A stretch of DNA of 64,000 bases from Paragordius varius (lineage: Eukaryota > Nematomorpha): positions 10,354,001-10,418,000 of the forward strand of contig OZ176054.1 of NCBI GenBank assembly GCA_964247055.1, written 5' to 3'. The position numbers and the translations under genes are program-made. This document shows positions 1 to 14,215 of the stretch, piece by piece. The stretch's first letter is position 1. Each line of letters starts with the position of its first letter. Below the pieces are notes generated by a model that saw nothing but the letters and a program-made list of their open reading frames with translations, had not been told where the DNA came from and ran no database searches.

Positions 1-158
1 ATCCAAAACAAGCTCAAATAATACATGGATTTAAATAAGTTTGGTTTTACAAAAATTTGTTTTTTTTATTTTCGTCATTTTGCACTCAACTAGGTGTAAA
101 ATCATATATAAAAATCTAAAAAATAATCATAATATTTCATATATTTTTATATGTACAG

Positions 159-2622
159 ATTTTGTGCTAAAACCCGTCACTGAACACGATATACCAGATT
201 TGTTGGTTGAAAGATTGCGTGAAGAACAGTATATAACAGAATTTTGGCTAAAAATATAAATATTTTTTATATTATTTCAAATTTAATAACCTTAAACATT
301 TAAAAACTAACTACCTTTAAACATTTTAATTTCACCTTGGATTAATTTAGGTTTTGTTATTATAATAAAAACAGACAGAAATGATAAACTTCACGGGTTA
401 TATATTATAAGATAAAATTGAAAATTTTTATTAACTTTCAAAAAAATTTTAATTTTCATAATTTTTTTAATTTATTGCGTTTTAGGAGAATTGATATCAT
501 AAAACGACGTGAGAAAAAAGAAGCCCATTTATATTATAACATTGATGTAAGTTATACATTTACATATATATATATATAAATATATATTTATTTACAATAA
601 AAATTGAAATTATACGGACAAAACGTAAAAATATAAAGACAAATATTTTTTTACAAAAGACCACTGTACTTTTTAATTCTTAGTTTTATTTTAAATATAA
701 CTCATTGTGTTTGAAATGGCAGTGTGATCTAAAGATATGAAATATATATTACTAAACATTCTATATATTACAATTGTAATTAAATAGCTTGCTCATATAT
801 AGAAAAAATTAAAGGTTCGAATATGTATAGTTGGTCGTCTTTTGTAAAAAAATATTTGTCATTATATTTTTTTCAAGATTTGTCCGTATAATATTAATTT
901 TTTATACCATTTATAGATTCTGTTGGATGATAATTTTTATGGATTTAGCGGACATGATCTCTTTGACATATCTAATCATATTAAAAGGTTTTTTTACACA
1001 TTATATATTTATAATTTTTACAAAAAAATTCTCAAATAAACTATTTGCACTACAAGGTGTCCCTTCAAGTTGGTCATTTAACCTTTTTGTTTTTTTTAAA
1101 CATTTATCAATCAAATCGTGTATTATTCATTTATTTTATCATTTTTTTATTTTTAACAAAAAAACCGTATATCTTTATCATTTTTTTAAAAATTATCATA
1201 TATTTATACTTTTAACATGTAATTAAAAAATAAAGTTTTCTGGGTTATTATTGACAATGTTTCGCTGAAAACATTTAATAGTTAATAATTTTGCAAATTG
1301 TAAAAATAGTTTGAAACAAAAAAGATTAAATAATTTTATTTTTAAAAAAATATATGTTATATATAAAGAAAATTAGGTTAAAAATAATAAAATATAAATA
1401 TACATGCAAAAATTATGGTTAAATTAAAAGGTAAAAAGAAACTTGAAGTGTTCAAGGACCAACTTGAAGTGCTAATGGTATATATATAAATATCCATTCT
1501 TTAATTTTTTATTTTTATGATATTAAGGACATTCAAATGTCGCCGTGATAGTTATTACAAAGATTTTTTGAAGGAACTGGCCAATTATCTCGTAAAAATA
1601 TTATTTTATAATTTAATTTTCGGAAAAAATATTTTATGATATGGTAATTTAGATATTTTTAGTAATTTTTATTTTGTTTTATAACATTTATATATATTTT
1701 CAATTATAAAATATATAATTGGAATTATTATTATAAAATAATATTATTATTTTTTAATACAATGAATGCCTTACGAAAAATAGTTTAAAATATCAATTTT
1801 TTGAAAAAAATTATATTTTTTATTTTATTTTTGTTTTGTAGATTTATTTTTTTATAAAAAAAATAAATTCTCATAGAAATTTGGCGTTGATCAGATTAGA
1901 GTGTGGCCGCTTTTTAAACGTTCTAATTCAACCATTAGATTTACTCAAGTTGATAGTTTACGTACGCATCAGCGGGTATATATATATATATATATATTAT
2001 GCATTTTAATTGATGCTTATTTCACACTATAGTAGGTCAATTAGCAACACAGGAGTGTATGGAAAAAAGAAAGCAAGTAATTGTTCATTCAACTTTTATT
2101 GTTTTTTCCATACACTCCTGTATTGAAAATTGTCCTATTAGAGTGTGAATTAAGAAACCATTAAAATATATATTGTATACATCAAAACATATTTTTCAAT
2201 GATTTTTTTGAAAAAAGATAACTTCGTTTAATGAAATTTTGAAGAAAGTATATTTTAGTTAAAATTTGCTAAAATCAAAAATAAATCGTGGATCTTTAAA
2301 ATTAAAGAAAAAACTTTAGTATGATATTAAAAGCTTTTCATCCCTTATGTAAAACAAATTCTCTGTTAATAATTATTTGATATTGAATTTTTGATCAAAT
2401 TTTGTTAAAATTTTAAATATAACCTTTGTTATTTTTTTTTCCTTATATGTTAAAATTAAAAAAATTACCCATTTTTTGTTATGTTGAAACCTTTAAAATT
2501 GTTGAGAAATAAAAACTTCCTATAGTTTGTTTTATAACATTTATATTTGTTAGGTGTTAAAAAACTTATTTTTTGCCTAAAAATCATCAAAAAATTGACA
2601 TTTTTTGAAAAATACCCTTTTA

Positions 2623-2662
<40 letters not shown>

Positions 2663-5600
2663 TAAATGAATTTGTTGGTGGAGACACATGGACAATATGG
2701 TTAGAAACTATTATACCTGATAGTGGGGTCGATGTTTTACCCCCTTTTGATAACACCTCCACATTTAGTATTTCTTATTATTTTTTTCTTTATAAATTTT
2801 TGTTTTTAAACTTATTTTACAGTTAAAGTAAAATTAAAAAGGCAAATATTTTAGGGAGAAAAAGCAACCAACCATATTCCTAATGTTAACGTTTTTTAAT
2901 CTACCCTATCGTCCATTGCGGAAATTAGGAATATAGCTATAAATTGTTAACAAAATTTATATAGGTTAATGTTTTAAAATAAATGTTTCTTTTCATGATG
3001 TCATATATATTTTATTTTATTATAATAATATACCTTAAAATTTATATATATGTTTATTTTCTTTGTATGCCCCAAAAAGTCTACTATTTTAAAAATAATT
3101 AGAGTGAAATAAATAACAATGATTTGCAGGTTATACATTGTGCTATACGTTAAATTTTGTAAAATGGTATCCTATAATCAAATATAAGATCAAATTTAAT
3201 AGAATCAAAACCTACCCCATTAATCCCTTTAAATGTTGTGATAAAATTTTTTTGTTCATAAATTTTAATGCTATTTACAATAATTTAACACTAAATTGTT
3301 AATTATTTCAACATCAATCAGATAAAAGTAAAAATAAGAGTATATATAATTATATAATTAAATTATTTTTTTTATAGATGTGTTAACAAAGATTTTTTGT
3401 TGTAAACCAAAATTTATATGCTATGATTAAATTTAATTATTAATTATAATTTAAAATAACTTTATATTTGCGTTTTTCCATCATCACTGTCAGCCTTGGG
3501 CAGGCGAGTTAAAGCATTCACAAGTCCGGATACAATTTAAGTCCTTACCCTTTAATAATAAAGAGATGAAAAGAAAGACTCTAAACTGTATTAATTTTTA
3601 AATATACCATTTACAATTCAATTTCACCCTTAAAAAATTCAAATTCGCCCTTAAACAATTCAAATTCACCCTTGAACAATTCAAATTCACCCTCGAACAA
3701 TTCAAATTCACCCTCAAATAAAATATATGTTTTTTAAGATTAAAAATTACCTATATATAATATATTTTTAAAAAAATAAAATTTTGTTTTAAATTAAAAT
3801 CAACCTTTATCAACCTTTAAGGGTTTTTTCTCCCAACAAGGAGGTAACCCTTCGGATAGATTTACGCCACGAGCATCGGTCCTGTGCATCATCAATTTTC
3901 AGGTTTAAAATAGCCAGATCGTTTTCCACAATAGAAAGCCAACTTTGTAATTGACGTCCTTTACGATTTCGCAAACTTGTAGAAAAATTGACCATCAGTG
4001 CGGTATAGCCAACTTTCATGTGGGCGTCGGTGAACATGTCCCGCAAATCTCAGATTATTTGTGCGCAAACAATCGATAAGCGGAGTCATTTGTAGGACAG
4101 TATATGGATCAAATTTATTATTGTAATTATAGAGGTTTGGGTTTGTAGCATAAAGTATAGTTTTTAGAATTCTCCTTTCCACTTGTTGTAACTTAAGTGA
4201 ATTTGTTTTGGTTAAAGCTATAGCTTCGGTTGCGTAAATTAGAACTGGTCGTATGGTGGTGGTGTACATAGTTGATTTGGATTTGAATGAGATGTATTTA
4301 TTGTTTATAATACTTTTGAGTTGGTGGTATTTTGACCAGGCGTTTTTTATACGGTTATTGATGGTTGGTTCAAGGCCCCCACCAGCGCTTATAATGTCAC
4401 CCAAATATGTGAAACTTTGTACTGTTTCAAAAGGTTCTTCATTACGTACACTTTGTGGAGGCTTAGTTGGGTTGGGCGTGGTGCAATTGCTGCATATAAA
4501 ATCATGATGTAATTTTAGCGATTTCAACTGAGAGCATTTTTTGTGGACCCATTTTTTACATTTGAGGCATTGGATTGCGTTGGTTTTGACTTCTTTATTA
4601 CATATTGAGCAGGGCCATTTAATGGGATTGTATTTATTATTATCGTTCATTAATTTTGTTTTTGATACATTTACCTTAAGTCCAAACATCTCTAGCCGTT
4701 CTTTCCACCTCGCAAGATTTGTCTTTAATTGCACTTCACTGTTTGCCATTAATACCAAGTCGTCGGCGTAAAGGATGTTGTATGGTAAGCCTTGCTCTAA
4801 GGGTTTAGAGATTTCATCCATAATAGTTATGAACAAGAACGGGCTTAAGAGCGAGCCTTGATGCAGCCCGGAGTTAATTGAGAGTGAGTCGGAGTGCCCT
4901 ACGCTTGTCGCCACCTGAGCTTTGCACTCGGTATATAATGCCATTATTAATATAACCATCTATTCGTCAATGCTTTTGTTTCGTAGGGCCCATGGGAGAG
5001 TTCGGGGTACCGAATCAAATGCCTTTTCAAGGTCGATAAAGGCATAAAATAAGGGGCTATTTCGAAGGTGTGCTTGTTGAAGTTGTCTTAAGATGAAAAT
5101 GGCGTCAGTGGTTCCTTTGTTGGGTAAGAAACCACTGCATTTCATTTATATCTATCCTATCTTTTAGCTTATTTAATAGAATAAGTTCAAAAAGTTTCAT
5201 ACCATGTTCGAGTAATTTTATTGGGCGATAGGAGTCAGGGTTAAGTCTGTCCCCTTTGCCCTTATATATGGGTATTAATAAGCTATTGTTCCATTCGATA
5301 TATATATAATTCGTTCGTTTAAACAGCTGTAAACTTTTAAATCTATTTGAACTTATTTTTTCCCCACCTTCTTCTTCTTCTTTTAAATTAAAATAATACT
5401 GAAAAAATAATAAACTATACCTTAAACATATATTTTATATTAATAATGAGTTATATCAGTTCGAAAACACATAATTTATTTTTAGGGTGAATTTGAATTG
5501 TTCAAAGGTAAATTTGAATTGTTCAAGGGTGAATTTGAGTTGTTCAAGTGTGAATTTAAAATGTGTATTTTTTTATATATATGTAAAATGTTATTTAAAT

Positions 5601-8600
5601 CTATTTTTTTACTCACATTTTTCTTTTGTGTCGTTTAGGTCAAGTCCTATTTTTCTTGAAATTTTATGATCCCAGGCTGCGTATGTTATACTATTGTGGA
5701 CACGTTTACGCCGATACCAATAAACCATTTAGTAATATTGATATATACATACATATATAATTTTTGATTGTTTTCGAATTTTTCAAAATTTTTATAATTA
5801 AAAATATGTATTTTCTAAAATAGAAAATTAAATGTATATAATTGTAATAAAGTTTTCTTATGATAGCTTTTTTAAGAAACATTGTATTTTAAATTCATCA
5901 AAGTGAATAATTATTGGAGTGTTGTTTAATTTTAAAAAAAGATTTTTGACCAGAATCGATTATTTGTTTGCTCTAAAATATCGAATGTCAAAAGCTTTAA
6001 GCTTACGATCGTAATATCAAACATATTATTTAAGTTTCAACTTTTGAGGAAATGTTGTTGAAAAAAAATTCTAACCTTAGTTATAATTATTAAATTTTCA
6101 CAATATATTACAGGTTAATTTTTATCATTTTATTTGTTAGGTCAAATTGATAATATTGCGCGAAAACGAGCCGGGTTATCTGATACTGCTACCTTTTTAT
6201 ACTATGAAGTATATATATATTTTCTAAAAAAAACTAAAAAATTTTAATAACCTTCAATATATAAACCAGATTAACAATAAAATCAAAATTTTAACGTAAA
6301 ATTTAAGGTAAGTGATTTGTTAACTCTTTTTAAAAAATACCTAGCTTTATACCATTTACCGTTCAACAAGCTCGAACAATATAACGCCCTATAACAATAA
6401 TAATCTTCTGTTTTCCAAAAACTACCTATATTATTTTATATTTTTAATAATTAGAATTTTGATCAATTTGAACATAATATTGAAAAAATAATAGGAATTA
6501 ATATATATTAATTATGAGTTATATCGATCCCAAAACACATAATTTATTTTTAAGGTTCGAATTGTTTAAGGGTATATTTTAATTGTTCGAGGGGCAATCT
6601 AAAAGTAAATTGTATAGTGTTAATAAGGACAAACTATTCGGTTAGAATTGGTGACTGCTATAGATATGACTAATATAAAAACAATTCAACACATGTTTTC
6701 CCATGTTTAAAATAATTAAAAATTGATTTAAATTTTTTTAATAATTGGTAAATAATTATTTTTAATTATATTTATTATAACACTATAGAAAAGCAATTTT
6801 ATTGGTTAATTTTGTTAAATTTTAGCGAGACCTTTTCAATTACTTTTATGAAAAAATTCGAGTCGCTATGACTTTGTTAATGTTGTAAGCCTTCAGTCTA
6901 TGATTATTATCTTTTGGGTAGTTTAAGACTTTAACTATTTTTTTGCTTCCACTATTAATAATTAAGTATTTTCATTCATTTTAACACGATTTTCGTTCTA
7001 CAAAGATGCATATATAAAGAATAATTTTTTTTTGGCAAAAATCATATTTTTTCCTATTTTTCCTCCGATAATTATATGGTAAAAATTGAAAGTCAGACAA
7101 AAGCCAAATAAGCAATTTTTTTAAAAGGCAAAATTATTTTAATTATTCAAAATTTTGGGTCGCAAAATAAGATTTAGAGATGTAAATTGACTCTCAATTG
7201 TACATTTTATTTAAGTAAAATACACTAGTTAAAAACTAGGATTTTTTTAACAATGTATCCTTTTATTTTGATGGTTGTCTGTATAATATCAATTTTTAAA
7301 CAAAAAGGAATGCACACACCATAAATACAATTATTATTCTGCCCAATAATACTATTTATTATGATAATTTACATTTCAAATTTTACATTTTATCATAATT
7401 CTCAAATGATTTATAATTGTTTTACAGTGAAAACTATACAAAAAACGTGAAAATAAAAGATTATATATAACTTAAATGATTGAAGTTGTGATATATATTG
7501 AAAGTTTTTATTCCTTATTCACCAACCCAAAACTATACACCAGAGATTTTAAATATAAAATATTTACTATAAACAATATATAATAGTGGATACTTGGCAT
7601 TTTATCATTCTCAAAAACAATAAACGTTATTCTTTTTGATTTGATATACATCCGATATTTTATAATGTAAAATAATTTGATATACCTACCAATTATTTTA
7701 GTTTGACTTTTTTTTGTTTTTTGTTTTAAAAATTGTAAAGGAGGTCGATTTTAACCGAACGCACCCTATAACGGATTTGGATCGGCCTATTAATCGCGTT
7801 ATACAAGAGCTCATGCATGGCGATATAATTATATTCCAAGAAAATTTGGGGGATTCTGTGCTTAAACAGTTTCCCTTTCCAACACCCATACATTATTTCA
7901 AGTATTTCATTCATTAAATTATAAATTTATTTTAAATTTCATATCTTTTTACCGTGATTTAATGTTTATTGTAAAAAATTATATATAAAGTTTTGGAGTT
8001 TATTTAACAAAGTGATAAGGTCTTAATTTGTATGAGGAATTGTGAATACCCATACATTATTTCAAGTATTTTAAAATAGGCAAAAAATTATATTTTGTAT
8101 TACCGTGATTTAATCTTTAAATTTGAAAAATTATTGAGTTTAGAGTTTTTTAACAAAGGGATAAGGTCTTAATTTGTAGGTGTGATTACCCATACATTAA
8201 TTTAAGTATTTTAAAATAGGCAAAAAAAAATATATTTTGTATTACCGTGATCTTTAAATATAAAAAATTATTGAGTTTAGAGTTTTTAATCAAGAAATAA
8301 GGTCTTATTTTGTATGAGGAATCGATAATACCCATACATTATTTCAAGTATTTCAATAATTAAATTAAAAATTTATTTTAAATTTCATATTTTTTTTGTT
8401 ATTTAATGTTAAAATATGAAAAATTATAGAGTTTAGAGTTTTTTTAATGATAAGGTATTGAATTGTATGGGAAATTGTGAAAGCTATAACACTCGCTTCT
8501 ACCCAAGGTTGACAATAACTAAATGAGCTCTAATTTTTATTGTCATTTTTATGAAGTTATTTAATAATTATGATTTATATACAACGTCAATAAAGCAATA

Positions 8601-11600
8601 TTAACAGAAAAACTTTCAAAGGTGGCACCAATAATTTAAAAATAAAGTAATAAAGTTAGGTAACTTCTTGCGATCCTATTATGCGAAAAATTGGTTTTAA
8701 TATTATTATAATTTTTAAAAATCTCAATACTAAGTAATATCCCATAAAAAAAAATTTATATAAAAATTAATTGATTAAATTTATTTAAAACTAAATTATC
8801 CCCCATTATTTTTGATAGTTTAAATGGATAAAATAAAATATTTTTTACCATGTTTTGAAATGCAAAATTTTTAATTTACAAATTTATGATAATATTAATT
8901 CGAAATTTTTAATTTTCCATATTTTTTTATATATTATAGTGATATGAATAGTCACGTTGATATGCATTTCTGTGACAAAAATAAACCGAATGACCCTGGA
9001 TTTAAATTATCCCTCTCAACTATAATGCCATATCAGGAGGTTTTATTTTGATTTTTTAGTTTTTCATGAGAAAAAAAGTTTTTTTGATAATTTTATATTT
9101 TTTTGTTATTCATTTATACTTTTTAGGCCATTCAGTATGTCGCAAATTACTTGGGTGTTGATAAAAATTTGTTGCAATTCTTTTCGCTAAATCCGTAAGT
9201 ATTCCTTTATGTTCATTATATATATATATATATATATCTATATAGTTAAAATTTCATTTTTGCATAGGTTTTATGATGATTTAACTCAGCATTGTTTAAT
9301 TGATTTCACAGTTGCATTTTTAAATTGGAAAAAAAATCGACGGACCCTATTTTAAAAATATATAAACGAACATTCTTAAATAACTCGATAGTACACTTAA
9401 GCCATATTAAAAAAGGATAACAAAATGAAACATATATATCATATTTAAAGGTCTGATAAATAATTAATCTTTAGTATTTATATGATTTTAGCATAGAAGA
9501 TATTATGAATATTCTAAGTTAATTAGCACATGAATATCAAAAATCATATTTTGAGGGGAAAATAATTTAATTTAGATATCAATTTTAATTAAATTTCGGT
9601 AATAGACTATTTTAATTATTAATTTCTATTATTGTATTAATGATTTTTTTCATTTATTTTCGCGGTAAGAGTGCCCCTGGTCAAACTTTTTTTTAGAAAA
9701 AATGGCTTTTTATATTATTTTTTGACTCACATTATAAGTTCGCGGGCTAAAATATATATTCCTAAATTTTCAAACATAATAAATAACTAAATCTTTTGTG
9801 TACCATATTTTCAAAAACACAAACCTATTAATTTTATTTTATTATATATCATTACATTACCTTTTATAGATACCGTGATATGCCTCAATATCCTATCAAA
9901 TCAACGTTCGATGGCAAACTCGATGATATTTTTCACATTAAGGCACAATCCCAACATAGGATTTTTTATCAAATCGTAATATATCATCTATATTTAAAAC
10001 AATATTTTATTTTTATTAATCAATCGTTTTTAAAAAAAAAAAACACGGAAAAAATAATATATTTTCAATTAATTTTATATATTTTACCCATTTTTATGGT
10101 TGAATTTAAATTTGATCAATTATATGTTCTCTATAAGTGTAACACAAAGTTAAGAAAAATAAACCAAATTTAAATTAAACACAAAAATTTATAATTAAGA
10201 AAAATATATTTCTTTAATTTACCAAGTAATCGACACTAAAAACTATTTTTTTTTATAAAATAAGTGTTGATATTAAATGGCAAAAATTCTTTAATATTGA
10301 ATCAGACCAAAAATCTAAAATTATACTGTCAAGATATAAAATTTTCTCTTTCCCAAAAAAATTAATTTTTTTGTTTAAAATAGGTAACTACTTAAAAATC
10401 ATATTTACAAAATTGTGTAAAACATGCTCATAGTTTAACTATTTTTTATAAATTTTAATTTTTTCCACCCTAGCTAAGTATCCCATTGGATGAATTGGAG
10501 AATAAAATTCAATACAAGTGCACTTGGGTACCCCGTTATTACAAGGAGGAAAAAGAGCTCGTACTATATCTCAATAAATCTGCAGCAACTGTTCAAGACT
10601 TACTCATTGAAGCACGCAAAAAATTATTGGCTTTATATGGTAATGAAAAATTAAATTTGAATTATGAAATAAAACATGAAATTAAAGGCAAAAGAATGGT
10701 TTTTATTTGATTTTGTAAAATAACCTATGGTTTTTGTGTTTCCTCATAAATAAGGCATGGAGAATAATTAGATATTCCTAAATTTCCCAACTAAATAACA
10801 TCGAGGGATATTATCAATACAAACAAAACATTTTTAGGCAGACTAATTTTTATATCGAGAAAAACGTGATCTTTGATTTAATTCGATTTAATCCTATAGC
10901 TTTGGGGTTGTGAAATATGGAATTCATGTTTGAATTGCTAACAAACTCAATTTTTTGTTTTACGATCATTGGGATCCTATAAAATTAATATTATAAAGTC
11001 AATACATAAAAAGTAAAAAATTTTGTGTTTTACGATGATTGTCCAAATTAATCTTATAAAGTCAATACATAAAAAGTAAAAGATAGACAAATATTACAAA
11101 AAGCTCAATTTTTGGTATAAAGTTATTTTTTTTAAGAAATAGCCGAAAAGTATTATTATTCTCTTTTTTTTAAAATATAGCTAGTACTAGCTATCTAATT
11201 TGGATGGTTTTATTAATATTTATTTTCTAAAAAAATGTTCAATAATTTATTTATACTTTCTCCCAATAATTATGTTTACTGGCTTATTCACATATTAGTT
11301 AGTCACTTGACAACACACAGTAGCGTATGCAAAAAACAACAAAATATTAATTTTAATCATTTTTTTCCTATATCCTGTATTTTATAATATGGACAAAAAT
11401 TGTTTTATAACAAACGCAACTGTATATCAAATTAACTAACAAGTAAATGTGAATAATCCAGTATATATGAGCCTACTGTAATTATCATATTTTTACGTTT
11501 TTTTTTCAAAGGTATATCAGGAAAGTCAATACATAAAAAGTAAAAGATAGACAAATATTACAAAAAGCTCAATTTTTGGTATAAAGTTATTTTTTTTAAG

Positions 11601-14168
11601 AAATAGCCGAAAAGTATTATTATTCTCTTTTTTTTAAAATATAGCTAGTACTAGCTATCTAATTTGGATGGTTTTATTAATATTTATTTTCTAAAAAAAT
11701 GTTCAATAATTTATTTATACTTTCTCCCAATAATTATGTTTACTGGCTTATTCACATATTAGTTAGTCACTTGACAACACACAGTAGCGTATGCAAAAAA
11801 CAACAAAATATTAATTTTAATCATTTTTTTCCTATATCCTGTATTTTATAATATGGACAAAAATTGTTTTATAACAAACGCAACTGTATATCAAATTAAC
11901 TAACAAGTAAATGTGAATAATCCAGTATATATGAGCCTACTGTAATTATCATATTTTTACGTTTTTTTTTCAAAGGTATATCAGGGGGAAATGCAAGTCC
12001 GAACCCACGTAATGTGCATACTGAAACACTTCGAGATAGTCAACAGGCTTTATGGTCAAATAGTACCAGCAATATTCACAACACTAATAATAATAACCCA
12101 AATATAACTCAATTCCATGAAGCTTTTGAAAGTATTAACCCGGCTTTGCAACTTAATTTAAGGTTAATTTTAATTAGTTTGTTGTATAAAATATTAAAAT
12201 AATAAAATGTTATAGATATTGATCCTTTTTTAATTATATAAATCAAAAATATCATACAATATTTTTTAAACTCAAAATATTACTATTAATATACAGTAAA
12301 TTATTATAAAGACAAAACATATATATTTTTATATGTTACTATTTTATATTTTTGTATAAATTATTAGCGACGTAATTTAAATCAAAATTAATCTTCAACA
12401 ATCCAAAATCACTCTAATATATAAATATATATATATATATTAAAAAAATAAAAATTCATACAAAATTAACATGGAAAAAAATTAATAAACTATCTCATAT
12501 AAAAAAACGTTTCATATAAATGATCAGTTATATTAGCCCAAAAACACGATTTATTTTTAGGGTCAAATTGAAATGTTCAGGTTAAATTGAATAATTCGAG
12601 GGTTTAACTTATAAGCTGTTATGGATATATTAATGATTACCAATTTAAATTTTCATCTTCATTTTTCCCAACACGAAAGTCTTTTTTAGATTGAAAACCG
12701 GTCTTAATATACATACAGTATGGATTTTAATGGTAGCTTATTTCACAGACTATAGTTGAGCAATTTGCAACACAAAAGTGTATGGAACTAACAACAAAAT
12801 GTTGAGCAAATAATTTTTCCCTCTTTTTTTCCATACACTACTGTGTATTGCAAATTGCCCAACGGTATAGTGTTAAATAAGCAACCATTAAAATGGATAT
12901 TGTAATATCTTTTTATAATATTTTTTTTTACTTTTTATGTCATACATATCATTGATGTAATTTTATTTATTATAAAATAATAATGCTAATAATTACATTT
13001 AGATTGGTTGAAATGCAAAATTTTAAAATTGCTGCAATATTTAAACCGGAGGCTAAATTGGATACATTAGCCTTTAACACGGCATCCACACAATATCTTA
13101 TTTCATCCTTAAGTAATAACAAAACTTTTTCATTTATATATAAAATGTTGTTTTTGATTAATCGATAGTTTAAAATGTTTTATTCAATCAAGAAAACAAT
13201 AATTTTATTTAGAATATATCGATAGTAATGTAGGCAAAATAATTATAAGATTATCCATAAGATATTAAAGAAATAAATTATACAACATGTTAAAATGAAT
13301 TTGTCAATGCTTAGATTTGATAATTTTATACATATTTTTTATAACGACGCGCTATTAATTTAATACATAGCTATTCACCAGAATTGTGCTACTTTTTAAT
13401 TTTGATTAAATAACTTTTTTTCTTAAATATATTAACATGTGTTTAGTAAATGAATTTATTATATTATTTTTAAGGTAATTCCCAGCTAAATAGTTTATCA
13501 AGCATAAGTTCTACCGGCCCATTAAGCAATCTAAGCGGCAATATTAATACTCCGGGGACAGGCACTGTAATCCAACATAATTCTGTCATACTCAATAATT
13601 TACGGATTGAGGAAGTACCTGTGGATCAAATCGAACTTTCAATCAATCCCAGCACCGGCATCAATGTTCAAATAGGAAATAGCGAAGAAACTTTAATCCC
13701 ATGTGCCCATTTTTATCGAGTAAGTTAGCAAATTTTATAGCTTTATGAGTGTGAATACCGAAAAAATGTTTTTTGGGCATTGAAAACAATCCATATTTGT
13801 TTTGATTATAATAGCAATAAAAAAATTGGGGGTTGTTTTATATAAATCGTTTTTGATGGAACACATTGTTTTTGTTGAATGATATTTTGTAAATAGTTTT
13901 TTTTCATTAAAAATGTCATCGCATAATGTAAAGTATAATGTTTTAATGCAAAGGGTATAACTAATTTTTTAAAGATGATTGATATACAAGTATGCGGAAG
14001 TATACATTACTAAAAAGTTATTAATTATTGCCAAGTGCATATAAAACAAAGGAGCCAGTATTATTGGCATATAGTTAATTTTTTCTATTTTTTACTATTA
14101 TTAGCCAATAAAAATTTTCTTTGCTGCATATGCTATTTGGCAATAATTAATAACTTTTTAGCATTATA

Positions 14169-14215
<47 letters not shown>

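Larger units (their letters stand above)
3607..5562. mobile_element. Fold-back element (family C, tandem 21-mer ends) split by a LINE
   Basis: The left arm (3607 to about 3800) begins CCATTTACAATTCAATTTCA and then carries about five tandem copies of a 21-bp unit built on AATTCAAATTCACCCTTGAAC. The right arm (5395-5562) carries the same unit in inverted orientation. The interior halves match the uninterrupted copy at 26728-27120 once the LINE at 3801-5380 is left out. The 14-bp TTTTAAATTAAAAT appears on both sides of that LINE (3787-3800 and 5381-5394) and is its target-site duplication. The element lies in the USP7 intron between exons 2662 and 6141. TATA precedes the left tip. Confidence 0.75.

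Noticed and set aside
831-1226. 131-codon plus-strand open frame
   Set aside because: Phe/Ile/Leu/Lys-rich translation of AT-rich intron; only 917-987 inside it is a true USP7 exon.
4253-4771. Plus-strand frames of 84 and 76 codons
   Set aside because: Antisense shadows of the LINE reverse transcriptase on the minus strand.
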